Of a stretch of 64,000 nt of DNA, positions 1 to 7,749 are shown piece by piece. Each line of letters opens with the position of its first letter. Position 1 is the first letter of the stretch. The notes beneath the pieces are model-generated. The model was not told the DNA's origin. It was given only the letters and a program-made list of their open reading frames with translations, and ran no database searches. The translations under genes and the position numbers were made by a program. This DNA comes from Aquimixticola soesokkakensis. Its GTDB lineage: Bacteria > Pseudomonadota > Alphaproteobacteria > Rhodobacterales > Rhodobacteraceae. The DNA is taken from assembly GCF_900172375.1 (NCBI RefSeq), contig NZ_FWFS01000011.1:100401-164400 (forward strand), in the 5' to 3' direction.

Positions 1-104
1 TCGAGGAACTTGTCGGGGCCTGCGTGTTCTTGTCGTCGGAGGCGTCGAGCTTTGTGAACGGCCATGTGCTCTATGTGGATGGAGCCATCAGTGTCTCGCT
101 TTGA
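1..104 (+). CDS. C-terminal end of a short-chain dehydrogenase, probably gluconate 5-dehydrogenase
   Basis: Only the last 33 codons are inside the window; the frame enters from the left edge and stops with TGA at 102-104. The tail contains VFLSSEASSFVNGHVLYVDG, the normal C-terminal end of classical SDR enzymes, where the last strand ends in V-D-G. Among SDRs this tail most resembles gluconate 5-dehydrogenases, which interconvert 5-ketogluconate and gluconate. The next gene is a gluconokinase that begins inside this one, so translational coupling is likely. The SDR assignment is firm; the substrate rests on family resemblance and the neighbour. The catalytic Ser-Tyr-Lys residues lie outside the window. 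Confidence 0.75.
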   Translation, partial: EELVGACVFLSSEASSFVNGHVLYVDGAISVSL

Positions 105-627
105 GCAAAACCATGTCGTGATCATGGGCGTCTCGGGCTGCGGCAAATCCACGGTGGGGGCCGAGCTGTCGCGCCTGTCGCGCATCCCCTATCTCGATGG
201 CGACGACCTGCATCCTCTTGCCAATGTTGAAAAAATGCGCGCCGGAGTGGCACTTGGTGACGCGGACCGTTTGCCGTGGCTTGAGGCGTGCGGGCGGCAT
301 CTGGCCGGCGCGCGGTACGGGTTGATTTTGGGGTGTTCGGCGCTCAAATCCGACTACCGCGATCTGATCCGCAAATGTGCGTTTCCGGTGCAGCCGGTCT
401 TTGTCTATCTGGAAGGTGACAAAGAGCTGTTGCAGGCGCGGCTGCACGCGCGCGCAGGCCACTATATGCCCGCGTCGCTGCTTGATAGCCAGCTTGCAAC
501 CCTCGAGCCGCCAGGCCCCTCCGAACGCGCCATTACCGTCAATATCGCCCGCCCGGCCAAGGAGCTTGCAGAGGAACTTTTCAATCAGCTCGGCTGGCGC
601 GCCCAATGTGTTGCCCAGCGTCGATAG
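91..627 (+). CDS. gntK: Gluconokinase
   Basis: This cytoplasmic kinase phosphorylates gluconate to 6-phosphogluconate for the Entner-Doudoroff or pentose-phosphate routes. The product is 178 residues, normal for the thermoresistant gluconokinase family. A P-loop GVSGCGKST sits about 13 residues from the start, followed by the family block LDGDDLHP and later LGCSALKSDYRD. I chose the GTG at 91 because GGAG at 81-84 lies 6 nt upstream; in-frame ATGs at 64 and 79 are possible but lack a clear Shine-Dalgarno sequence. It overlaps the dehydrogenase stop, so the two are probably coupled. The LacI regulator follows 41 nt downstream. Confidence 0.88.
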   Translation: MSRFEQNHVVIMGVSGCGKSTVGAELSRLSRIPYLDGDDLHPLANVEKMRAGVALGDADRLPWLEACGRHLAGARYGLILGCSALKSDYRDLIRKCAFPVQPVFVYLEGDKELLQARLHARAGHYMPASLLDSQLATLEPPGPSERAITVNIARPAKELAEELFNQLGWRAQCVAQRR

Positions 628-668
628 CTCGGATAGCGTGCGCCGATGTTCCTCAAACCGAGCCGCCG

Positions 669-1697
669 ATGAGCCCTGCCAAGCGTCACGCGAAAGTCAA
701 AATGACCGATATCGCGCAGGCGGTAGGGGTTTCGGCGATGACGGTATCGCGGGCCTTCAAAGGCGACACGGGCGTCAAGCCCGCCACCCGCGCCGCAGTC
801 CTGAGCAAGGCAGAGGAACTTGGCTACGTCTTTGATGCCACGGCCGCAAACCTGCGCCAAAGCCGCACAGGGTTTGTCGCGGTCGTCGTTCCGTCTCTCG
901 AAAACGCCAATTTTTCGGCGACGGTGCGGGCATTGTCCAAAGCGTTGAGTCAGAAGAATATTCAAATCCTGCTCGCCAATACCGAGTATGATGTCGAGGA
1001 AGAAGAACGGCTGATCCCGCAGCTGCTGCGCCGCAATCCCGAAGCGATTGTTCTGATCGGCACGCAGCACAGCAAACGCACAAGGGCCCTGTTGAAAAAG
1101 GCGCCAGTGCCGGTCATCGAGATCTGGGATCTGCCACGGGAGGCCATTGGCCATGTGGTCGGGTTTTCCAACTTCGATGCCGTGCAGCTTTTGGTCGCGC
1201 ATCTGGTGAAGTCGGGGCGCCGGCGGTTGGGGTTTCTGGGGGGCGAGGCAGGGAATGATCCGCGCGGACAACAACGGCGCGCGGGTTTTGTGGCGGCCCT
1301 TGCGCAGTTGGCGCTGCCTGCGCACCGGTTGGTGCCCTTGGGAACGGCGCCCGTGGGGATGACCGAAGGGGCCGCAGGGCTTGATCGGTTGCTGTCGCAA
1401 TTTCCCGATACGGACGGAATTATCTGTGTGTCCGATCTTGTTGGCTTTGGCGCAGTGGCACAATGTGCACGGCGCGGCATCGCGGTGCCGGAGACGTTGG
1501 CGATTGCGGGGTTTGGCAATTACGAAATCGGTCGGGTGTGCGAGCCGGCCCTGACCACGGTCGATGTGGGGGCTGAACAGATCGGGCAACGCACCGCAGA
1601 ACTGGTTTTCGATCTGCTTGCGCCCGGCAACACGCGCCAGGGACCGCGGCGCTTTGACATACACCCCGACCTGATCGTGCGGCGCTCGACCCCCTAG
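669..1697 (+). CDS. LacI-family transcriptional regulator of the gluconate module (GntR-like)
   Basis: The 342-residue protein has a LacI-type helix-turn-helix at about residues 12-32 (VKMTDIAQAVGVSAMTVSRA) followed by a periplasmic-binding-protein-like effector domain. ATG at 669 is the start that gives normal spacing to the HTH; an in-frame extension to 606 would add residues with no family match. Its position after gluconokinase suggests it represses gluconate genes and responds to gluconate or a derivative, as GntR does in enterobacteria; that is inference. The gene converges on the AraC-type gene with one base between their stop codons. No operator for it was found, and the operon promoter lies left of the window. 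Confidence 0.85.
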   Translation: MSPAKRHAKVKMTDIAQAVGVSAMTVSRAFKGDTGVKPATRAAVLSKAEELGYVFDATAANLRQSRTGFVAVVVPSLENANFSATVRALSKALSQKNIQILLANTEYDVEEEERLIPQLLRRNPEAIVLIGTQHSKRTRALLKKAPVPVIEIWDLPREAIGHVVGFSNFDAVQLLVAHLVKSGRRRLGFLGGEAGNDPRGQQRRAGFVAALAQLALPAHRLVPLGTAPVGMTEGAAGLDRLLSQFPDTDGIICVSDLVGFGAVAQCARRGIAVPETLAIAGFGNYEIGRVCEPALTTVDVGAEQIGQRTAELVFDLLAPGNTRQGPRRFDIHPDLIVRRSTP

Positions 1698-1698
1698 C

Positions 1699-2622
1699 TC
1701 AGTTTTCAGAGTCCTCATCCTGCCCGCTGCCCTGCGAGGCTGCCAGTTGCGCCGCGCGCCAATGGGACGGCGCCTGAGCCATCGCGCGCTGGAATTGCTC
1801 GGAGAAATGGAACGGGGAACTATAGCCCAAAAGCCCTGCGATTTCTTTGACCGAGCGATCCGAATACTGCAGCAATTCACAGGCGCGGCGCATTCTGACC
1901 TCTGTTTGATACTGTTTGAGCGATATCCCCATATGCTCGCGAAACTGCCGTCGCAGGGTGGAATAGCTGACGCCCAGATCCCGCGCCATGTCGCCCAGCC
2001 CTTGTTGGGGGCCGCTTACCTCGCTGAGTTTACGCCGCGCGCGATCGACCAGACGTGCACGCTCGTTGTCGCCCGGCCTGCGCGATTGCACGAATTGCGC
2101 CAGCAGCGCCAATCCCGCGGCAGAGAGAGCGGGCTGATTGCCAAGCGCATCCTCGCGCGACAGCTGATGGATATTCTGGAAGATGTCGACCGCATTGCGC
2201 GCGCCAACCCACAGCGGGGCTTGGGGGGAAAACAATCCCATCGCCCGCATGTGGTCAAAAGCCGCGCCGCGACATTCGATCCAGCTTTCCGTCCAGCCGG
2301 TGTCTTGCTCTGGCGAAAAGCGGTGCCACACACCGGGGAATAGCAAAATGACATCGCCCGCGTTGACCTCATGCACGACCTCGGATTTCGGTGCTGCCTG
2401 CAACCTGCCGCGCCCCTCGGTGATGAAGGCGAATTGATAGGCCTGAAGCGTTCGCCCGCGTTCCCAGATCAGGTGGTGATCATCGGGGTGGCGCACCGGC
2501 GGATATTCCGACCCCGGCAGGATGCGCGTAAATCCCGTCGATAAAGCCGTACAGCCCAAAGCCGCACACAGCCGGTTTTCGGGCAGGTAGACAAAGTAGT
2601 CCTCTGGCTCGGTCGTGATCAT
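1699..2622 (-). CDS. AraC-family transcriptional regulator
   Basis: The 307-residue protein has an N-terminal cupin-like sensor region (an EVVHEVNAGDVILLFPGVWH block around residues 80-100, typical of AraC ligand pockets) and a C-terminal double helix-turn-helix. The first helix pair is around GDMARDLGVSYSTLRRQFRE and the second around VKEIAGLLGYSSPFHFSEQF, the usual AraC signature. It is divergent from the sugar isomerase and ABC operon, so it most likely activates that operon with a sugar as effector. The shared region of about 150 bp holds four ATATGC elements that could be its half-sites. The substrate is not determined. Confidence 0.88.
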   Translation of the reverse strand: MITTEPEDYFVYLPENRLCAALGCTALSTGFTRILPGSEYPPVRHPDDHHLIWERGRTLQAYQFAFITEGRGRLQAAPKSEVVHEVNAGDVILLFPGVWHRFSPEQDTGWTESWIECRGAAFDHMRAMGLFSPQAPLWVGARNAVDIFQNIHQLSREDALGNQPALSAAGLALLAQFVQSRRPGDNERARLVDRARRKLSEVSGPQQGLGDMARDLGVSYSTLRRQFREHMGISLKQYQTEVRMRRACELLQYSDRSVKEIAGLLGYSSPFHFSEQFQRAMAQAPSHWRAAQLAASQGSGQDEDSEN

Positions 2623-2627
2623 TTTTC

Positions 2628-2730
2628 ATATGCTTTCGATCAATATGCCCAAAACATAACGTAACCACGCGGCATATTCGAGTGTTACGGTATCAGGGAG
2701 GGTCATTTTTAGCATGACTCGGAAATATGC
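2628..2730. promoter_or_regulatory. Divergent control region with four ATATGC elements
   Basis: The hexamer ATATGC occurs at 2628-2633, 2643-2648 and 2725-2730 in direct orientation, and as GCATAT at 2672-2677. The region lies between the AraC-type gene and the isomerase gene. AraC proteins bind spaced half-sites, so these are candidate binding elements. The first two are 15 bp apart. The hexamer is short, so chance occurrence is possible, although four copies in about 100 bp of GC-rich DNA is more than expected. Confidence 0.35.
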
Positions 2731-2770
2731 TGCAGTCGGCGGGGAGGTCGCGCAGCATCGGGAGGATCGT

Positions 2771-4204
2771 ATGAAAGACTTTGAACGGCCCCTGCGGGTC
2801 GGTCTGTTCGGCATCGGGCTGGACACCTACTGGCCGCAATTTGCCGGATTGGAACAACGGCTCATCGGCTATGTCGATGTGGTGGCGGATAAAATTGCGC
2901 GCGATGGCGTTGAGGTGGTCAACCTCGGGCTGATCGACACGCCGCAAAAAGCGGTGGAGGCGGGGCATCAGTTTCGCGCAGGCGATGTCGATCTCATCTT
3001 TCTCTATGTCACCACCTATGCGCTGTCCTCGACCGTGCTGCCGGTGATCCGCCGCGCCGGTGTGCCGGTGGTGATCCTCAATCTTCAACCTGAAAGAGCG
3101 ATCGATTACACGGCCTTTGCCAAACTCGAAAACCGTCGGACCATGACTGGCGAATGGCTGGCCCATTGTGCCGCCTGTCCGGTGCCCGAGATCACCAACG
3201 TCCTGCAACGCAGCGGTATTTCCTCCCATCAAGTGACCGGCGTGTTGCAGGGCGACGCGCATGTAGACCGCGAAATCGACGATTGGATCGAGGCCGCGCG
3301 CGTGGCGCATATCATGGCGCATACGCGGCTTGGTTTGATGGGGCATTACTACAACGGGATGCTGGACATCTATTCCGACCTGACCGCGCAATGTGCGGCC
3401 TTTGGCACCACGGTCGAGATTCTGGAGATCGACGAGCTTGCGGCGATCCGGGACCAGCTTCAGAGTGGCAGCATCGCGGCGATCCGGGACCGCATCACAT
3501 CCGAGTTCGACATCGCACCCGATTGCGCAAGCGCCGAACTGGACCGGGCGGCGTCCACGGCAGCGGCCCTGATCGAACTGGTGGCGCGCCATGATATTGG
3601 CGCACTGGCCTATTACTATGAAAGCGTCCCCGATCACCCGCATGAGGATGTGATTTCCTCGGTCATTCTAGGGTGTTCGATGCTCACGGGGCAGGGGGTG
3701 CCCTGTGCCGGAGAGTATGAAGTCAAAAATGCCCAAGCCATGAAAATCATGGACAGTTTTGGCGCAGGTGGCTCGTTCACCGAGTATTACGCGATGGATT
3801 TCGACGCAGATGTGGTCCTTATGGGCCACGACGGTCCGGGGCATCCGGCAGTGGCGCAGGGCAAGACCAAAGTGCGCCCGCTCGAGGTCTATCACGGCAA
3901 GGTCGGGCGGGGCCTGAGCGTCGAGATGTCGGTCAAACACGGACCCGTCACCCTGCTTTCTGTGATTGAACGGGCGGGCAAGGTCGAGCTGGTGTTTGCC
4001 GAAGGTCACTCTGTTGCGGGACCGATCCTCGAGATCGGCAATACCAACAGTCGATATCAATTCGACATTGGCGCGCGCGCTTTCGTCGAGAACTGGAATG
4101 CCGCTGGCCCTGCGCATCATTGTGCGGTGGGCGTCGGGCATCTGGCAGGTCGGTTGAAAAAGCTGGCCTTGCTGCTGGGGATTGTCAGCGTCCAGATTTG
4201 CTGA
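2771..4204 (+). CDS. L-arabinose/L-fucose isomerase-family protein
   Basis: The 477-residue product resembles metal-dependent arabinose isomerases, which convert aldoses to ketoses. ATG at 2771 was chosen because GGGAGGATCGT lies just upstream; the longer frame from 2714 has no such site. Candidate metal and catalytic residues are the Glu of CAGEYEVKN, the Glu of SFTEYYAMDF, the His pair of MGHDGPGHP, and a C-terminal His in GPAHHCAVGVGH. These match the Glu-Glu-His-His pattern of AraA. It leads an operon with a complete ribose-type importer, so the imported sugar is probably its substrate or precursor. No matching kinase or epimerase is nearby, so the exact sugar is unknown. Confidence 0.72.
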   Translation: MKDFERPLRVGLFGIGLDTYWPQFAGLEQRLIGYVDVVADKIARDGVEVVNLGLIDTPQKAVEAGHQFRAGDVDLIFLYVTTYALSSTVLPVIRRAGVPVVILNLQPERAIDYTAFAKLENRRTMTGEWLAHCAACPVPEITNVLQRSGISSHQVTGVLQGDAHVDREIDDWIEAARVAHIMAHTRLGLMGHYYNGMLDIYSDLTAQCAAFGTTVEILEIDELAAIRDQLQSGSIAAIRDRITSEFDIAPDCASAELDRAASTAAALIELVARHDIGALAYYYESVPDHPHEDVISSVILGCSMLTGQGVPCAGEYEVKNAQAMKIMDSFGAGGSFTEYYAMDFDADVVLMGHDGPGHPAVAQGKTKVRPLEVYHGKVGRGLSVEMSVKHGPVTLLSVIERAGKVELVFAEGHSVAGPILEIGNTNSRYQFDIGARAFVENWNAAGPAHHCAVGVGHLAGRLKKLALLLGIVSVQIC

Positions 4205-4240
4205 CGACACACAAACTATCAGTTTATGGGAGGAGACCAA

Positions 4241-5278
4241 ATGACTGACCTGACCCTGACACGCCGCGTGGGCCTTGTGCTGCGCGGGGCTGTGATCGGT
4301 GGCACTGTCGTGATGACAGCCGTCGCTGCGAGCGCGCAAGAGACACCGACCCCCCCCGAGGCCGTGGCGCAATTCGCCCCTATCGAGGCCGGCAGCGGCG
4401 CTGGCGTTACCATCGGCTTTACGCAGTTGGTGCAGGGCGTGCCCTTCACGGAGGCACTGCAAAAAGGCATGGAGGAAGCCGCACAGATTTCCGGTGCCGA
4501 GCTGATCACCTGTGACAGCAAACTGGATGCCGCCGAGGCGCTCAACTGTGCGCGTCAGTTCCGGACCCGCGCGGTGGACGGGCTTGTGACCTTTCAGGCG
4601 GATGCGGCAGCGGCGGCCAATATTTGTGCTGAGGGGCCGCAAGTCCCCGTGATTGCCATCGACATCGAACAGCAGCCTTGCCAGACGGCCTTTGTCGGGG
4701 CCGCCAACGCCTATGCGGGCGAAATCGTCGGAAGCGAACTGGGCCGCTATTTCAAGGAAAATTTCGACTGCGCGCACGACGCTTGGGTGTCGCTGGAATC
4801 GCTGGCGGTGGGGGTCGTCAACGATCTGCGCATGGACGGGATGCGGGCCGGGTTCGAAGCGGTTTGTGGCCCGGTGAACAACGAGCGGATCATCGACACC
4901 GGCGCGGGAGGGCAAACCGATGTTGCCCAACGCCAGATGACCGATACGCTCACCGCCTTGCCCGGTGCCAAACGGGTGATCGTCGTGGGCATCAACGAAG
5001 ATGTGGTCACCGGCGCGCTGGCCGCCGCGCGCAGCCAGAACCGCACCGATGACCTTTACCTCGGGGTGCAGAACTTTGATCCGGGCAATTGCCAGATCTG
5101 GACCGCACCGCATTTCATCGCCTCGGCTGCCTATTTTCCCGAAAAATACGCGCAGTTGATTTTCCCCGCCCTGATCAAGGCCATCAAGGGCGACAGCTTG
5201 CCGCCACAGATCCTTGTGCCGCATGAGGTGATTACCCCCGCCAACATGCACAGCTTTTATCCAGAGACCTCGTGCTAG
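4241..5278 (+). CDS. Sugar ABC transporter, periplasmic substrate-binding protein (ribose/xylose type)
   Basis: The 345-residue protein begins with a Sec-type signal: a basic stretch (LTRRVGLVLRG), a hydrophobic core, and a probable cleavage site after ASA. The mature part has the two-lobed fold of the RbsB family (Peripla_BP_4), with blocks such as GVPFTEALQKGMEEAA and VGINEDVVTGALAAAR. ATG at 4241 has GGGAGGAG upstream. It would capture a sugar in the periplasm and deliver it to the permease encoded two genes downstream. The end overlaps the ATPase start by 7 bp. The ligand is unknown, though the isomerase context suggests an aldose. Confidence 0.85.
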   Translation: MTDLTLTRRVGLVLRGAVIGGTVVMTAVAASAQETPTPPEAVAQFAPIEAGSGAGVTIGFTQLVQGVPFTEALQKGMEEAAQISGAELITCDSKLDAAEALNCARQFRTRAVDGLVTFQADAAAAANICAEGPQVPVIAIDIEQQPCQTAFVGAANAYAGEIVGSELGRYFKENFDCAHDAWVSLESLAVGVVNDLRMDGMRAGFEAVCGPVNNERIIDTGAGGQTDVAQRQMTDTLTALPGAKRVIVVGINEDVVTGALAAARSQNRTDDLYLGVQNFDPGNCQIWTAPHFIASAAYFPEKYAQLIFPALIKAIKGDSLPPQILVPHEVITPANMHSFYPETSC

Positions 5279-6777
5279 GCGGCACAGCTTTCCTGTCGGT
5301 CCGAGGGATTCGCAAATCCTTCGGGCCGGTCAAGGTCCTGCACGGTGTGGATCTTGACCTCGCGCCCGGAAGTGTCACTGCACTTTTGGGCGAGAACGGG
5401 GCGGGAAAATCGACTTTCGTGCGCATTCTGGCCGGCGACCATTCCCCGGACGAGGGCGAAATCACCTTGGACGGGACCGAGGTCACCCTGCGCTCTGTGG
5501 GACAGGCGCGTGCGGCGGGCATCCGTCTGATCGCACAGGAAATTGCCGATGCACCGCCCCTGTCGGTGGCGGAGAATATCACCTTGGGGGCACCGCCGGC
5601 GCGCTGGGGTTTTGTGCGCCGCGCCGCGCTTGAGGCGACGGCCGCGCGCGCGCTTGAGGCCTTGGGCGCACAGATCCCGCTTGGGGCCAGAGTGTCCAGT
5701 CTGCGTCTTGGCGAACGGCAGATTATCGAGATTGCCCGCGCCACCATCGGCAGGTCGCGCTGTGTGATTTTTGACGAACCCACTGCCGCGCTGTCGGATG
5801 CCGAAACCCGCAGGCTGTTCGATCTCATCGCCAGGATGCGCGCCGATGGCAAAGCCATTCTCTACATCACCCACCGTCTTGACGAAGTGTTCGAGATTGC
5901 CGACCGGGTCTGTGTGTTGCGCGACGGGCGGGTGTCGCTCAACCGCGACGTGGCCGAGGTCACGCAGGATCAAGTGGTCACCGCCATGGTCGGCCGCGCG
6001 CTTGTCAGCGCGCCGGGAGGCAGCGACGACATGCCGGCCGCGGGGGCCGAGATGTTGCAGGTCAAGGAATTGAGCGGCGACGGCTTTGACGGAATCAACC
6101 TGGATGTCCGTGCCGGCGAAATCGTGGGACTATACGGAAAAATCGGTTCTGGCGTGCCGGAACTTGCCGCGACCCTCTTTGGTTCGGTGCCGCGAACGGC
6201 AGGCAGCTTGCGGCTGAGTGGCAAGGAAGTCCGGTTTTCCCACCCGGCGGATGCCGTGGCCCAGGGGATCGGCTTTTTGCCCGCCGATCGTGCTCATGAG
6301 GGATTGCTGGGTGTGCGGTCGGTGGCCGAAAACCTGTCGGCGCCCAGTTGGCGCAGGATGGCACGCGGGCCGTTGATCCGGCGCGCGCAGGAACGCAGCG
6401 CTTTTGCCAAATGGCACCGCGCGATGAACATCCGCTCAGGGATCGAGGGCCGCGAGAAAATTACCCAGCTTTCGGGCGGAAACCAGCAAAAAGTCCTGCT
6501 TGGGCGTTGGTTGGAAAAAGGGTCGAAGCTTTTGTTGCTGGTCGAGCCGACGCGCGGCGTCGATGTGGGCGCCCGCGAGGAAATCTACGACATTCTGCGC
6601 GGTCTTGCCCGCGATGGCCATGGCATCCTGATCGCAAGTTCCGACTACGAAGATATCACCCATGCGGCAACGCGGGCCGAGGTCATGGTGCGCGGTCGCA
6701 TCGTCGCCCGCCTGAGCCGCCGCGACATTTCAGTGGCGAGCCTGACCGAGGCCGCCGGAGGAGCAACCCATGTCTGA
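5272..6777 (+). CDS. Sugar ABC transporter ATP-binding protein, two nucleotide-binding domains (RbsA/XylG type)
   Basis: The 501-residue protein carries two fused ABC domains. Domain 1 is intact: Walker A GENGAGKST, signature-like LRLGERQ, Walker B VIFDEPTAALSD. Domain 2 has a degenerate Walker A (GLYGKIGSG, usual in this family), a good signature LSGGNQQKV, and a Walker B reading LLLLVEPTRG, where the usual Asp before Glu is Val (codon GTC at 6541-6543). It starts with GTG at 5272 inside the binding-protein gene and overlaps the permease start by 8 bp, so the three importer genes are translationally coupled. It energises sugar uptake at the inner membrane. Confidence 0.87.
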   Translation: MLGGTAFLSVRGIRKSFGPVKVLHGVDLDLAPGSVTALLGENGAGKSTFVRILAGDHSPDEGEITLDGTEVTLRSVGQARAAGIRLIAQEIADAPPLSVAENITLGAPPARWGFVRRAALEATAARALEALGAQIPLGARVSSLRLGERQIIEIARATIGRSRCVIFDEPTAALSDAETRRLFDLIARMRADGKAILYITHRLDEVFEIADRVCVLRDGRVSLNRDVAEVTQDQVVTAMVGRALVSAPGGSDDMPAAGAEMLQVKELSGDGFDGINLDVRAGEIVGLYGKIGSGVPELAATLFGSVPRTAGSLRLSGKEVRFSHPADAVAQGIGFLPADRAHEGLLGVRSVAENLSAPSWRRMARGPLIRRAQERSAFAKWHRAMNIRSGIEGREKITQLSGGNQQKVLLGRWLEKGSKLLLLVEPTRGVDVGAREEIYDILRGLARDGHGILIASSDYEDITHAATRAEVMVRGRIVARLSRRDISVASLTEAAGGATHV

Positions 6778-7741
6778 CACCAAAACCCTTGGCACGGCAG
6801 TGCCTGCGCGCCGTCGCCCGCTTGCGGCCCCGGACTCCGCCGCGCTGATCCTGTTCTTGCTGATCGAAGTGATCTTTTTCAGCCTCAACTCGCCTTATTT
6901 TCTGAATTGGGCCAATTGGGTCAATATTTTCACCGCCCTGTCGATCACCGGTATTCTGGCCGCCGGCGGCACGATCCTGTTGATTTCGGGGCAATTCGAT
7001 CTGTCCGTCGGCAGCGGCACGGCCTTTGTCGCCTTGGTGTTCGCGCTGGCGGCCGCGCAGTTCGGCATCGCGCCTGCGGTCGGGATCGCCGTGCTCGTGG
7101 GCTGCGGCATCGGGATGCTGAACGGCTTTCTTGTCAATGTCATCGGGGTCAATGCGCTCATCACCACGCTGGGGACGCTGGCAATTTTTCGCGGGCTCAC
7201 CCTCTCCATCGGCGGTGCGTCAAGCGTTCGCGTTTCGGGGTTCGACTGGGCCATCATCCGCCCGGCCTTTGACATCCCGCTGTCCACGGGACTGTTTGTG
7301 CTGGTCGCGCTTATCGCGGGCGTGCTTTTGACGCGCACGGTGTTCGGGCGCACGATCTATGCCATCGGCGCCAATGAAACCGCCGCCCGGCTTGTGGGCA
7401 TTCGCACCAAACGCACGTTGTTCATCGCCTTTGTCGGGTCCGGGCTGTGCATGGCGCTGGCTGGGTTGGTCAGCGTGTCGCAGCTTGGTTCGACCTCCGG
7501 CACCACGGGGCTGGGGCTGGAACTTGCGGTGGTGACGGCGATCATTCTGGGGGGCACGACGTTGAAGGGTGGCGTCGGCTCGATGTTTGGGACGGTGTTG
7601 GGACTGTTGATCGTCGGCGTGCTCAACAACGGCATGACCTTGATGAACATCAACTCGACCTGGCAACAGGTGGCGGCAGGCGTGCTGTTGATCCTTGCGG
7701 TCTCCTTTGATCAGATCCGCCAGCGCTACTTTCATCCCTAG
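6770..7741 (+). CDS. Sugar ABC transporter permease (RbsC type)
   Basis: This 323-residue integral membrane protein belongs to the BPD_transp_2 family and has roughly eight to ten hydrophobic segments. Family blocks include ISGQFDLSVGS near the N-terminus and AVVTAIILGGTTLKGGVGS in the C-terminal half, the segment that contacts the ATPase. It forms the translocation pore, probably as a homodimer with the double-domain ATPase. ATG at 6770 overlaps the ATPase stop. The CocE-type hydrolase starts 8 nt after its stop, so that gene is very likely in the same transcript. Confidence 0.87.
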   Translation: MSDTKTLGTAVPARRRPLAAPDSAALILFLLIEVIFFSLNSPYFLNWANWVNIFTALSITGILAAGGTILLISGQFDLSVGSGTAFVALVFALAAAQFGIAPAVGIAVLVGCGIGMLNGFLVNVIGVNALITTLGTLAIFRGLTLSIGGASSVRVSGFDWAIIRPAFDIPLSTGLFVLVALIAGVLLTRTVFGRTIYAIGANETAARLVGIRTKRTLFIAFVGSGLCMALAGLVSVSQLGSTSGTTGLGLELAVVTAIILGGTTLKGGVGSMFGTVLGLLIVGVLNNGMTLMNINSTWQQVAAGVLLILAVSFDQIRQRYFHP

Positions 7742-7749
7742 GTGCGAAG

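Noticed and set aside
585..1880. Long open frame on the minus strand across the LacI gene
   Set aside because: It is antisense to a well-supported LacI gene, has no family motifs, and is the kind of open frame that GC-rich codon bias produces.
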